A DNA stretch of 33,542 nucleotides from Eubacteriales Family XIII. Incertae Sedis bacterium (GTDB lineage Bacteria > Bacillota > Clostridia > Peptostreptococcales > Anaerovoracaceae). Below are positions 8,890 to 17,420 of this stretch, piece by piece; position 1 is the first letter of the stretch; each line of letters starts with the position of its first letter. The position numbers and the translations under genes are program-made. Under the pieces are notes generated by a model. The model ran no database searches. It was not told the origin of the DNA and saw only the letters and a list, made by a program, of their open reading frames with translations. The DNA is taken from the NCBI GenBank assembly GCA_031257175.1, contig JAIRPE010000116.1, forward strand, positions 1 to 33,542, read 5' to 3'.

Positions 8890-8916
8890 AAAGAATAGAC
8901 ACATTGGCAAAAGAAT
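8890..8916 (+). promoter_or_regulatory. Predicted activator site upstream of the GH92 gene
   Basis: AAAGAAT at 8890-8896 and again at 8910-8916 (20 bp apart, one less than the other copies), preceded by TCCC and followed after the first half by AGACAC. The second half-site is 5 bp from the -35 of the promoter at 8922-8950. This site and the GH2 site face away from each other in the same intergenic region. Confidence 0.65.
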
Positions 8917-8921
8917 CACCG

Positions 8922-8950
8922 TTGCGGCGCCGACCTACAAAATATAAACT
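8922..8950 (+). promoter_or_regulatory. Promoter of the GH92 gene
   Basis: TTGCGG (8922-8927), a 17-bp spacer, TAAACT (8945-8950). Both hexamers are weak, as expected for an activator-dependent promoter. The same -10 (TAAACT) and the same spacing occur in front of the ABC operon. Predicted start near 8957, leader about 157 bases. Confidence 0.7.
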
Positions 8951-8951
8951 T

Positions 8952-9050
8952 ATACTATCCCTTTTTAAATTCTGCCCAAAACTATTGGGCGGGCGTCGGA
9001 GGATAGTATCTGCTGATCCTCCCCAAAGCAACATTTTGAATGCGAATCAT
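8952..9050 (+). repeat. Imperfect repeat element, copy A, in the GH92 leader
   Basis: It begins at the predicted transcription start. It contains a TTTTTAAATTC tract, hairpin GCCCAA/TTGGGC (8974-8990), hairpin GGAGGAT/ATCCTCC (8998-9022) with an AGTATCT loop, and then GCAACATTTTGAATGCGAATC. A clearly related element (copy B, 17212-17315) lies in the ABC-operon leader but in the opposite orientation relative to its gene. ATACTATCC (8952-8960) could alternatively pair with GGATAGTAT (9001-9009), excluding the second hairpin. Function unknown. Confidence 0.6.
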
Positions 9051-9113
9051 TATTGGATTAATTCAAGGTTTGGGCGTTATCTCTTGCCCGATGATTGAAA
9101 CGGAGGTGCTGTC

Positions 9114-12100
9114 ATGAGCTCCAAGAAAAAAATCCCGCTTAGCCGAAAAAGTTTTACGGCCTTGGCATTAACGCTGGCCATGGTCTTTTCCGGCTTCACT
9201 TTCTCCGCGGCTGACGACGCCGAAAGCCCCGCCGCGGAGCTTAACTGGTCTTTTGAAACCTCCGAAGCTTTACCTGAGCTTCTGGAAAACGACGTGGCTG
9301 TTTCGGAAGGGATGGCTTCCCCTCTCACGACGATAAGATCCCCGGGGCCCTCGGCGACTGCGGATCCCATCTATGGCAACGGCAGCAGAAGCTGGAACGG
9401 CGTCAGGGCGCTGCGGATCAGAGGGACGCATCCGGCTTACGGCGGCGCTTCTTCCACGAACCTCATCTGCCGGGATCTGAACATCCCCGTGGGAACGGAT
9501 ACCCTGTTTTCCTACCTTATTCTTCCCGATTATTCATCGTACACCAGTTTTGACTGGGAATTCACCAGCCAATATATCGCGCTGGATCTGGAGTTTTCAG
9601 ACGGCAGCAGGCTCAGCGAGCTCGGGGGCACGGATCAGTACGGCCATTTTCTCACCGGGGCAGCCCAAGGCGGTAACAAGCACCTTTATTCTAAGCAATG
9701 GAACTTGGTGAAATGCGATCTCAGCAAGATAGCGGCCGGAAAAACAGTGAGCAAAATATTCGTCAACTACGACAAGCCCGACAACAGGTCCGGGAAAACT
9801 CTGAACATAGACGCCTATGTTGACTGCGTGAAAATAGGCTCGGCAGACATGTCGCCTAAAGCCACACCCGTAGAATACGCCAACATATTTGTGGGGAATA
9901 ACGACAAGGGGCTTTATTCCAGAGGCTTGCAGTGGCCGGCTGTCATGACTCCCAACGGCTTTAATTGCTGGTGCCCCTCAAACTACCCCGTGACCACATG
10001 GCTTGGCTCCAGCTATACCGGAAACAAAATATTCACTCCTTATCCCGACGCAGGCATAACCCATTTTACCGTGTCCCATCAGGCCAGCCTTTGGATAGGG
10101 GATTTCGGCACGTTCCAATTTATGCCAAATACTAGCCACGCGCCTTCCGCCGCCTCCATTCTGGCTCCCGCCGACAGAAGGGCGCTGTACGACAAGGACT
10201 CTATGACGGCAAACCCCGCCTATTTTTCCGTCACTTTTAACAGAGGCTCTTCCGCAAGCGGGGTGAGAACGGAGCTTAGCCCCACCGAGCACGCGGCCAT
10301 AGTCCGCATGAGCTTTCCTGAGGACAGCGCCTACGTGAACGTGCTATTCGACACGGTTTACGCCACTTCAGGCGGACGCATGACCCTTGCCGGGAACACG
10401 TTCACGGCAGTCACTGCCCACAACTCAAGCGAGGGCAGAACAGGCAACATGTATATCTACGGCGAGTTCGACAAAGCCCCCACGGCTTTGAGCAAAGCCT
10501 ACAGCCCCACGACCAACGCCAGGGCCGTCGTCAATTTCCCGAGCGGCACGGGGGAGGTGGTCATGAAGCTCGCGACCTCTTTCATAAGCGCGGAACAGGC
10601 CAAGAGAAATCTCGATCTTGAGATAGCCGGGGACGCCTCTTTCGATCAAGTGAAGCTCGCCGCCATGGAAACTTGGAATGACGTCATGAACGTCATACAG
10701 GTGGAGGGAGCTTCCGAGGAAGAGAAGGTGGAGCTGTACTCCAACGTCTACAGGCTATATGCCGATCCTCTCACCTTGTCGGAGAACACCGGGAACGCGG
10801 AAAACCCCGTGTGGACTTACGCCAGCCCATACGCGGGAAGCAACTCAACAACGAGAACCCCCAAGAGCGGCTACAAGCTCTATTACAACAACGGGTTTTG
10901 GGACACGTTCAGAGGCTCTTGGACGGCGTATCAGCTTCTTACTCCGGAATATTCCACCACCCTGCTCAACGGGCTGGCGCAGCACTATGTAGACTCTGAC
11001 TGGCTGGCCCGCTGGTTGGCTCCCGGAGGGAGGAACTCCATGGTAGGCACCAGCTCGGACATTATCTTCGGCGACGCGGCGGCAAAAGGCGTGGCCTTCG
11101 ATCTGGAGAAAGCCTACATGGCCAGCCTGAAAAACGCTTCCGCCTACGCGCCCTACGCCACCAGCGGCAGCACGAGCAACGCGGCCAGCTACACGGGAAG
11201 GGCCGGCATGGATCAGGCGCCGTTTTTAGGCTACACGGCAAACAGCACTGACGGAGGCAAGGGACTGTCATGGGCCCTCGACAACTATCTGAATGACTTA
11301 GGGGTGTCCGTCATGGCTGAGAAGCTGGGTAAAACCGATGAGGCCGTTTTCTTTAAGAACAAGGCCTTGAACTACGTGAACCTCTGGAACTACGCGGGCG
11401 GAGGCTGGTTCATCGGCAAGACCGCGGCGGGCGCCTGGTCTCAGCCCAACGGTCTCACCTACGCCGCCACAGGCGCCAACAGCGCCTACAACAGAAGCCC
11501 CAGCGACTATGAAGAGACCAACGGCTTCACTATGGCTTGGCACGCCCTGCAGGACGTGCAAGGCCTTATAAACCTGTACGGAGGAAAGGAAAAATTTACA
11601 GAGCGCCTGGACAGGTTCTTTAGCGACGAGACCCAGTTCAGCGGCGGCGGCAGGGACTACGTGCTGGATCATTACGACACCAAGATGGGGCAGTACGGCC
11701 AGGCGAACCAGCCGGATCACCACATACCCTACATGTACGCCTACGCGGGCCAGCCGTATAAGACCCAGGCGCTCACCAGGGAAATACTGGACAGAGTCTA
11801 CGTGGGCTATTCTTTCGATCAGGGCTTCCCCGGCGACGCGGACAACGGCCAGCAGGCCGGATGGTATATCATGACTATGCTGGGATTTTACCCCTTCAGC
11901 AACGGCGCGGACGGTTACGTCATCACCTCCCCCATGCATGACAAGACTACTCTAAACCTGCCCACAGGCCCCATAGAGATACTGGCCAACAACAACAGCC
12001 ATGACAATGTTTATATCCAGAGCATGACTGTAGACGGAGCGCCCTATGACAGCGTCTACATTTCCCGCTCCGATCTGCTGAAGGCGAAAAAGATCGTCTT

Positions 12101-13169
12101 CGAGATGGGGCCTTCCCCGTCGGACTGGGGCAAAGCCTCCGCCCCGCCTTCCATAACGTCTCGGGACGACACGGCCCCGCCCAATCCCTTGAAAGATTTC
12201 ACGACCCCCGGCGCGTCGATAAGCCCCTCTGTCCCTGAAAACACCCATGTCGGCCAGGCTGCTTACGCCACGGGGTTGAGCGCCGCCAACACGGCTCTTC
12301 TGTTCAATAACACTTCCTCGGCCAACGTCACGTTCCCTTCGGCCAAGGCTTCGGTCTGCTATTATTTCCCGGACGGGAAACAGGTGGAGCTGTACACCGT
12401 CACGTCTTCAAGCAATCTCGACGGTTCCGCCCCTTCCAGGCTGGAGCTTCTGGCTTCGGATGACGGGAGCGACTGGAAGTCTCTGGACAGGAGAGAGGAT
12501 GTGAGGTTCGACTGGGCGAGGCAAACGAAACCCTTCGCCCTTGCCAACGACAAAGCGTACAATTACTACAGGCTGGATTTGGAGGCTGCCTCCGGCGTTT
12601 CCGTGAGCGAGCTGGAATTCATGGGCTATCCGGTTAGCATCATAAAGGCGCCCGAAAAAATCACCGTCGGCGGCAAAGGGCGTTTTGACGTGACAGTAGA
12701 GAATTCTGTCAGTGGCCTCTGGTTCAGAGACAAGGATTTCAACAGGCTCACCGACGTGACGACATCCGTCCCCGTCCTTAACGCCGACGGCACAAAAACC
12801 ATCTCCGTAGAGATCGGCGCCGACGCGGGCGCGACTTACATGACCGCCCTGGACGGCAACGGTTATGAGATCGTCGCCTCCCGCAGGGAGCTGGCCGTCT
12901 CCGGGCTGGTGGTCATAAGGAACGGCGACAGCGCGGGTCTGAGGTTCACTAACGCTACAGGCAAGGATATGGACCTGAACCTGATCCTCGGCATTTATGA
13001 GCCTAACGGCGCGTTGGCGAAAGTGGAGAGCAAAACCCTGATCGTGGCCACAGGCGACGCGGAAGAACTCTTCTTGGACATTTCGGCCTACAAAGGCCAC
13101 AACCTTAAAGCTTTCGCCTGGGACAGCCGTTTCGCGCCTGTCTGCGGGGCAGTCTCTTTAGGGCTTTAG
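9114..13169 (+). CDS. Secreted GH92 alpha-mannosidase with C-terminal accessory domains
   Basis: A 1351-residue exported protein; signal peptide about 1-33. Residues about 45-245 form an extra beta-rich N-terminal domain. The GH92 catalytic unit follows at about 250-1000: VEYANIFVGNNDKG, YNNGFWDTFRGSW (591-603), YEETNGF with E801 as likely general acid, NQPDHHIPYMYAYAG (865-879), and GDADNGQQAGWY (907-918) whose D908 and D910 align with the family's catalytic-base aspartates. The family consists of calcium-dependent, inverting exo-alpha-mannosidases acting on mannans and high-mannose N-glycans. A discoidin-like domain lies at about 1040-1170, a linker domain at 1175-1262, and the shared module at about 1267-1346. 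The start follows CGGAGGTG. Linkage preference cannot be read from sequence. An activator site and weak promoter precede it, so it is probably inducible. Confidence 0.95.
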   Translation: MSSKKKIPLSRKSFTALALTLAMVFSGFTFSAADDAESPAAELNWSFETSEALPELLENDVAVSEGMASPLTTIRSPGPSATADPIYGNGSRSWNGVRALRIRGTHPAYGGASSTNLICRDLNIPVGTDTLFSYLILPDYSSYTSFDWEFTSQYIALDLEFSDGSRLSELGGTDQYGHFLTGAAQGGNKHLYSKQWNLVKCDLSKIAAGKTVSKIFVNYDKPDNRSGKTLNIDAYVDCVKIGSADMSPKATPVEYANIFVGNNDKGLYSRGLQWPAVMTPNGFNCWCPSNYPVTTWLGSSYTGNKIFTPYPDAGITHFTVSHQASLWIGDFGTFQFMPNTSHAPSAASILAPADRRALYDKDSMTANPAYFSVTFNRGSSASGVRTELSPTEHAAIVRMSFPEDSAYVNVLFDTVYATSGGRMTLAGNTFTAVTAHNSSEGRTGNMYIYGEFDKAPTALSKAYSPTTNARAVVNFPSGTGEVVMKLATSFISAEQAKRNLDLEIAGDASFDQVKLAAMETWNDVMNVIQVEGASEEEKVELYSNVYRLYADPLTLSENTGNAENPVWTYASPYAGSNSTTRTPKSGYKLYYNNGFWDTFRGSWTAYQLLTPEYSTTLLNGLAQHYVDSDWLARWLAPGGRNSMVGTSSDIIFGDAAAKGVAFDLEKAYMASLKNASAYAPYATSGSTSNAASYTGRAGMDQAPFLGYTANSTDGGKGLSWALDNYLNDLGVSVMAEKLGKTDEAVFFKNKALNYVNLWNYAGGGWFIGKTAAGAWSQPNGLTYAATGANSAYNRSPSDYEETNGFTMAWHALQDVQGLINLYGGKEKFTERLDRFFSDETQFSGGGRDYVLDHYDTKMGQYGQANQPDHHIPYMYAYAGQPYKTQALTREILDRVYVGYSFDQGFPGDADNGQQAGWYIMTMLGFYPFSNGADGYVITSPMHDKTTLNLPTGPIEILANNNSHDNVYIQSMTVDGAPYDSVYISRSDLLKAKKIVFEMGPSPSDWGKASAPPSITSRDDTAPPNPLKDFTTPGASISPSVPENTHVGQAAYATGLSAANTALLFNNTSSANVTFPSAKASVCYYFPDGKQVELYTVTSSSNLDGSAPSRLELLASDDGSDWKSLDRREDVRFDWARQTKPFALANDKAYNYYRLDLEAASGVSVSELEFMGYPVSIIKAPEKITVGGKGRFDVTVENSVSGLWFRDKDFNRLTDVTTSVPVLNADGTKTISVEIGADAGATYMTALDGNGYEIVASRRELAVSGLVVIRNGDSAGLRFTNATGKDMDLNLILGIYEPNGALAKVESKTLIVATGDAEELFLDISAYKGHNLKAFAWDSRFAPVCGAVSLGL

Positions 13170-13408
13170 CTTAGGCCCCCGGACCGTCAGGCGCGGCTTT
13201 GCCGCAGGCTTGATGAACGCCAGGGGGCATGACGGCACATTCCTACGGCTCCATCGATCCGGCGTGCCGACAGTTTGCTGAAATTCACAACTCAATATTC
13301 GCGGATTAGAACAGGGCGTGGCGAGAGGTTTTCGCGGCGCCCTGTAGCTTTGTTTCGCGACGGCGTTCCGAATGCGAATCAGCGTCAACCTGTTCCGGAT
13401 TTGCGCCC
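13170..13408. other. Intergenic region between convergent GH92 and ABC units
   Basis: No gene is seen. A short GCGGC/GCCGC hairpin near 13190 follows the GH92 stop but lacks a T-run. GAATGCGAATCA near 13370 is identical to a 12-base stretch near the 3' end of leader element copy A and may be a relic of that repeat. Confidence 0.4.
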
Positions 13409-13462
13409 CGTCATAGACTAAGGGCGCAGGAGCCTCAGCGCCCGCGCCCTTAGTCTATGACG
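13409..13462. repeat. Perfect 19-bp inverted repeat, 3' end of the ABC operon
   Basis: The arm 13409-13427 (CGTCATAGACTAAGGGCGC) is exactly complementary to 13444-13462, around a 16-base GC-rich loop. It begins about 20 bases after the stop codon of the binding-protein gene. No T-run follows on either strand, so it could be a factor-dependent terminator or mRNA 3'-end stabiliser shared by the two convergent units, or a mobile palindrome. Confidence 0.75.
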
Positions 13463-13483
13463 ATTGTTATGTATGGAGCGGAA

Positions 13484-14473
13484 TTAGGACTTCTTAAGCA
13501 CGGCGACGCCGGTGTCTATCACGGCCGGGCCCAAGCTATATCCCGAAAGGGCGCCGAAAGCCTGCGCCATTCCCAAGTAACCCATGGTATAGGGGTTCTG
13601 CGCCATGCTGGCCAAAAGGCTGCCGTCCTGGAGCAGACTGTTGATGGCGTCGGACTTGTCAAAGCCCACGCCGATGACATCCTTCCCGGACGCCTTGATG
13701 GCGTTGCCCGTGCCCACGGTGGAACCTTCGTTAGTGCCGAAGATGCCCACCAGGTCGCTGTTGCCCGATATGAAGCCCGCAGCGGCGTCTTGAGAGGCGG
13801 CCGCGTCGCCGTTCTTGTATTCGGTCGTCAGCAGGGTGTAGCCGCCGGCCTCGTCTATGGCGGCGCGGAAGCCGTTCTCACGGCTGATGGTGGAGTTGGT
13901 GGCGGTATTGACGCCTATGATCCCGATCTTGCCGCTGGTTTTCCCCGCCGCCTTCAGGGCATCCAGCATGGTGGTTCCCGCCAGCTTCCCGGCGTTATAG
14001 TTGTCAGTCGAGAGGGATTCCAGAGCGGGCTCGTCGGCGCCGGAGTCCACGTAGATGATCTGCACGCCCTTGCTCTTTGCGTTCTTGACGGCCTCGGACA
14101 CAGCCGTCGGGTCGTTGGCCGCGAGCAGGATCAGGTTCGACCCGTCAGCCACCGCGTTATTGATGCATTCGATCTGCTTCGCGTTGTCCTTCACGTCGGG
14201 GGCATCCCACTTGTAGTTGATGCCCAAGGCCCTGGCCATGTCGCCGGCGCCCTTGTCCACGCTCACCCAATGCTGATCCATCTTGTCCATGGTGATCAGG
14301 TACACGGTGTAATCCGCGCCCGCCAAAGGCGTGGCGGCAGGCGCCGCTTCGGACGAGGTCGTGGCCGCGCCCGTCCCGGCGTTATTGGCCGGCGGGGCGC
14401 TCTGTCCGCAACCTGTTATTACCGCGGACAGCAACGCCGCCGCCGCGACAACAGCAATAATCTTTTTCTTCAT
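13484..14473 (-). CDS. Sugar ABC transporter substrate-binding lipoprotein (RbsB-like)
   Basis: 329 residues. Signal peptide with lipobox VITGC (C22), so it is lipid-anchored on the outer face of the membrane. The mature protein is a periplasmic-binding-protein type 1 fold of the ribose/galactose/allose group (pfam Peripla_BP_4 type): YTVYLITMDKMDQHW, IILLAANDPTAVSEAV, GIIGVNTATNSTISRENGF, GIFGTNEGSTVGTGNAI and VGFDKSDAINSLLQDG are typical segments. Last gene of a three-gene operon in the order ATPase, permease, binding protein, as in rbsACB. The ribosome binding site AAGGAGGA is well placed. The ligand is not determined by sequence. From context a mannose-related sugar is likely (inference). 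Confidence 0.93.
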   Translation of the reverse strand: MKKKIIAVVAAAALLSAVITGCGQSAPPANNAGTGAATTSSEAAPAATPLAGADYTVYLITMDKMDQHWVSVDKGAGDMARALGINYKWDAPDVKDNAKQIECINNAVADGSNLILLAANDPTAVSEAVKNAKSKGVQIIYVDSGADEPALESLSTDNYNAGKLAGTTMLDALKAAGKTSGKIGIIGVNTATNSTISRENGFRAAIDEAGGYTLLTTEYKNGDAAASQDAAAGFISGNSDLVGIFGTNEGSTVGTGNAIKASGKDVIGVGFDKSDAINSLLQDGSLLASMAQNPYTMGYLGMAQAFGALSGYSLGPAVIDTGVAVLKKS

Positions 14474-14522
14474 TTTCGATTCCTCCTTTTTATCACATAA
14501 AGTTTTTAAATAGAGCCCTGCT

Positions 14523-15617
14523 TCAGCTGACGCCGTTCCCGTCGCCGTTCCCGTTGGGCGGCGTCTTGGACGTCTTTCTGTTAGTTCCGAATATCATGTC
14601 CCCTATGCCTATTTTGTTGCCTCTGGCTATTCTGTCTATCAAGACGGATATTATCACCACCACGCCTATCACTATGTTTCTCAGCGCCAGCGGAGCCCCG
14701 GCGAACTGCAGCCCGTTGTTGAGAACGCCCCAGATCGCCGCCCCTATGACAGTGCCGAACAGCAGCCCCTGGCCGCCCATGGTACTCACTCCGCCTATGA
14801 CGGAAGCGGCCACGGCGTTCAGCTCGTACATGTTGCCGGCATCCATAGTCCCCATGCCGCTCTGCGCCATGAGGATCAGGCCCACCACCGAGGAGAGAAA
14901 CGCGCTGGCCACGTACACCTTGGTCTCCGCCAACACGACGCGCACGCCGGAAAGCTTCGCCGCCTCATAGTTGCTGCCTATAGCGTATGTGTGCCTGCCC
15001 GTCCTCGTCTTGGACAAAAGGAACGCGAATATCAGGAACAGAATCAACGCTATCCACGTAGGGGCGAACAACCCGAGGAATTTGCCGTAGTAAAAGCATT
15101 GGCGAAACGCCTCGTAGGTGGGGTTGTTGGGATCGTCCAGCATGAGTATGCTGTCCGTGTTCCGCCCGTTGAGCTGCGCTATCCCCCTGGCTATGATCAT
15201 AGTCCCCAGGGTCGCTATGAAAGGCGGAAGTTTTGTTTTGGCGACCAGGAAACCATTAAGCGCGCCTATAAGCACGCAACTCAGCACAGTCAGCAACACC
15301 GCCGCGACGGGATGCATACGCCCCAAGGTGGTCATCAGCAAGGCGGACAACATGCAGCTCATCCCCGCCACGGAGCCTATGGACAGGTCTATCCCCGCAG
15401 TGATCAGCACGCACGACTGGCCTATGCCGATGATCAGTATAGGCGAGATCTGCCGCAAGAGGTTCATAACGTTCTCAGACGAAAAAAAGTTAGGATTTAT
15501 GATTCCGAACGCCGTGACCATTATGATAAGCGCCACCGTGACGGATATCACCTGCCCCATGCCCCTTATGGAAGTGAATTTTCTTATTGCCCCTAAGGTT
15601 CCCGCTGATTCATTCAT
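14523..15617 (-). CDS. Sugar ABC transporter permease (RbsC-like)
   Basis: 364 residues with about eight to ten hydrophobic segments, in the BPD_transp_2 family of ribose/xylose/galactose permeases. Family segments visible are LITAGIDLSIGSVAGMSC (about 71-88), FIATLGTMIIARG, RTGRHTYAIGSN and VIGGVSTMGGQG. A hydrophilic tail rich in Lys, Asn and Gly (from about 345) is unusual but probably unimportant. It lies 51 bases after the ATPase gene and 49 before the binding-protein gene. Ribosome binding site GTGGAG. Presumably a homodimer with the ATPase at 15669-17174 on its cytoplasmic face. Confidence 0.93.
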   Translation of the reverse strand: MNESAGTLGAIRKFTSIRGMGQVISVTVALIIMVTAFGIINPNFFSSENVMNLLRQISPILIIGIGQSCVLITAGIDLSIGSVAGMSCMLSALLMTTLGRMHPVAAVLLTVLSCVLIGALNGFLVAKTKLPPFIATLGTMIIARGIAQLNGRNTDSILMLDDPNNPTYEAFRQCFYYGKFLGLFAPTWIALILFLIFAFLLSKTRTGRHTYAIGSNYEAAKLSGVRVVLAETKVYVASAFLSSVVGLILMAQSGMGTMDAGNMYELNAVAASVIGGVSTMGGQGLLFGTVIGAAIWGVLNNGLQFAGAPLALRNIVIGVVVIISVLIDRIARGNKIGIGDMIFGTNRKTSKTPPNGNGDGNGVS

Positions 15618-15668
15618 TTTTTGATTTCTCCACTAATTACCGCTCGAGAACGGCACGGCCCGCCCAAT

Positions 15669-17174
15669 TCACGCGCTGTAGGTCTCGTAACGCGTCGCCA
15701 GCGTGAGTATCTTGTCCTGGGTCGCGTCCTCGACGGGCAGAGTTCCCGTTATCCTGCCGTTGCACATCACTATTATCTTGTCGCTCATGCCTAAGACTTC
15801 GGGCATCTCCGAAGAGACGAAAATGACGCCGATCCCCTGCTCTTTGAGCCTGTTCATCAGGTTATATATCTCCACCTTCGCCGCCACGTCGATACCTCTG
15901 GTCGGCTCGTCGAAGATGACCACCTTGGCGTCCCTGACAAGCCACTTCCCCACCACGACCTTTTGCTGGTTGCCCCCCGACAAGTTCTTCACGCTCTGAA
16001 CTTGAGACGGCGTCTTGATCTTCAGCTCATTGATGGCCCTCGCCGTAAGCTCCCGCTCTTTTTTCCCGTTAATCACTCCCAAAGGCCCGCATATGCTGTC
16101 CAGATTGGCCAGGCCCACGTTCTCCCTTATATGCAGATTTACGCACAGCCCTTCCCTTTTGCGATCCTCCGGCGCACAGGCAATGCCGGCGACGATGGCG
16201 TTTATGGGCGACCTGATGGACAGACGCCTCCCTTCCAACGTTACCTCCCCTGACTCTATGCGGTTGGCGCCGAACAGCGCCTTCACCACCTCCGTGCGCC
16301 CGGCGCCCATAAGGCCCGCGAACCCTATGATCTCGCCCTTGTAAAGCTCGAAGCTCACGTCGCGGACTAAGGGCCCCGCGTTCAGATGCTTCACCTCAAG
16401 CAGCTTCTCCCCGCGCTCGCAGCGCACACGGGGGAACTTCTCGTTGATCTCGTGTCCCACCATCATCGATATGATCTCGGGCAGATTTGTGTCGGCGAAG
16501 TTCAGGGTCTTTATATAGCGTCCGTCACGCAGAATGGTGACCCTGTCAACTATGTGCGTCAGCTCCTCCAAGCGATGGGAGATGTAGACTATGCCGTGGC
16601 CCCTCTTTTTCAGGTCGTTGATAATCCTGAACAGCTCATCTATCTCTTTCGACGTCAGCGCCGAAGTGGGCTCGTCCATTATGATCACCTTGGCGTCGGT
16701 AGACAGCGCCTTGGCGATCTCCACCATCTGCTGACTGGACACCGGAAGGTTGCCCACCACCGTCTGCGGGGAAAGGGAAAGCTTGAGTTCCTTCAGTATG
16801 ATGTCCGCCGCTTCATTCATGGCCTTCTGATCCAGCATCCCGCCCTTGATTTTCTCCCTGCCCAGAAAGATATTCTCCGCCACCGTCAGATGGGCGCACA
16901 TGTTCAGTTCTTGATGGATGATGGCAATCCCCAGTTCCTGAGCTTTTCTAGGGTCGATATCCGTGACACGGTCGCCATTAACGAAGAAGTCCCCGCTGTC
17001 CAGCTCATAGACTCCGCTCATGATCTTCATGAGCGTAGATTTGCCTGCGCCGTTCTCGCCCAGCAAAGCATGTACTTCCCCTGCCTTGAGGTCGAAAGAC
17101 ACGGAGTCCAGGGCTTTGACGCCTGGGAATTCCTTGGATATGTTGCTAAGTTCGACTAAATATTCTGATTGCAT
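15669..17174 (-). CDS. Sugar ABC transporter tandem ATPase (RbsA/MglA-like)
   Basis: 501 residues, two ABC domains. The first has a complete Walker A (GENGAGKST, 39-47), an atypical signature VSSQQ (145-149) as is common in this family, Walker B IIMDEPT (164-170) and switch H200. The second has the family's degenerate Walker A, LMGAGRTE (288-295), LSGGNQQ (398-404) and VIFDEPTRG (419-427). This is the normal pattern for RbsA/MglA/XylG. It powers uptake through the permease encoded next. It makes a useful internal control for the dead paralogue at 17421-18869. Start: ATG with GCAGGA upstream. It is the first gene of the operon, preceded by leader element copy B, a promoter and an activator site. 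Confidence 0.95.
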   Translation of the reverse strand: MQSEYLVELSNISKEFPGVKALDSVSFDLKAGEVHALLGENGAGKSTLMKIMSGVYELDSGDFFVNGDRVTDIDPRKAQELGIAIIHQELNMCAHLTVAENIFLGREKIKGGMLDQKAMNEAADIILKELKLSLSPQTVVGNLPVSSQQMVEIAKALSTDAKVIIMDEPTSALTSKEIDELFRIINDLKKRGHGIVYISHRLEELTHIVDRVTILRDGRYIKTLNFADTNLPEIISMMVGHEINEKFPRVRCERGEKLLEVKHLNAGPLVRDVSFELYKGEIIGFAGLMGAGRTEVVKALFGANRIESGEVTLEGRRLSIRSPINAIVAGIACAPEDRKREGLCVNLHIRENVGLANLDSICGPLGVINGKKERELTARAINELKIKTPSQVQSVKNLSGGNQQKVVVGKWLVRDAKVVIFDEPTRGIDVAAKVEIYNLMNRLKEQGIGVIFVSSEMPEVLGMSDKIIVMCNGRITGTLPVEDATQDKILTLATRYETYSA

Positions 17175-17211
17175 CGCGCCATCCTGCTAAATAACCATAC
17201 TACAGCCTATA

Positions 17212-17315
17212 ATCATCCTTTTTTAAATTCCGCCCAAAATTACCGGGCGAACGGTGGAAGGCAGTATCTACCAATCCGTTTCAAGGCAACATTTCAAACG
17301 CGGATCGGCATTACA
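17212..17315 (+). repeat. Imperfect repeat element, copy B, in the ABC-operon leader
   Basis: On the plus strand it has TTTTTTAAATTC, hairpin CGCCC/GGGCG (17231-17249), a second hairpin AACGG-TGG / CCA-AT-CCGTT (about 17250-17280) with the conserved AGTATCT, then GCAACATTTCAAACGCGGATC. The second stem keeps its pairing although its bases differ from copy A. Relative to the ABC genes (minus strand) it is inverted, whereas copy A is in the sense direction of GH92. It ends close to the predicted transcription start of the ABC operon. Confidence 0.55.
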
Positions 17316-17322
17316 TGCTTTA

Positions 17323-17351
17323 AGTTTAACTTTTTTAATTTTTCTCATCAA
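17323..17351 (-). promoter_or_regulatory. Promoter of the sugar ABC operon
   Basis: On the minus strand: TTGATG (17346-17351), a 17-bp spacer, TAAACT (17323-17328). The -10 and spacing are identical to the GH92 promoter, and the -35 is again 5 bp from the proximal AAAGAAT. Predicted start near 17316, leader about 140 bases. Confidence 0.7.
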
Positions 17352-17356
17352 TGGGG

Positions 17357-17384
17357 ATTCTTTGGAGTATGGGGTGTATTCTTT
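17357..17384 (-). promoter_or_regulatory. Predicted activator site upstream of the ABC operon
   Basis: On the minus strand, TCC-AAAGAAT-ACACCCC followed by a second TCC-AAAGAAT exactly 21 bp further on (half-sites 17378-17384 and 17357-17363). This is the best-conserved copy of the motif. It lies between the degenerate ATPase gene and the ABC transporter. No intrinsic terminator is visible between those two units, so some readthrough is also possible. Confidence 0.7.
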
Positions 17385-17420
17385 GGATCTTTCGCGCTGA
17401 ATATCGATTTCGTGAAGATA

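Noticed and set aside
8952-9050. Known riboswitch in the GH92 leader
   Set aside because: No known riboswitch core was recognised, and the related copy in the ABC leader is in the opposite orientation, which a ligand-binding RNA would not tolerate.
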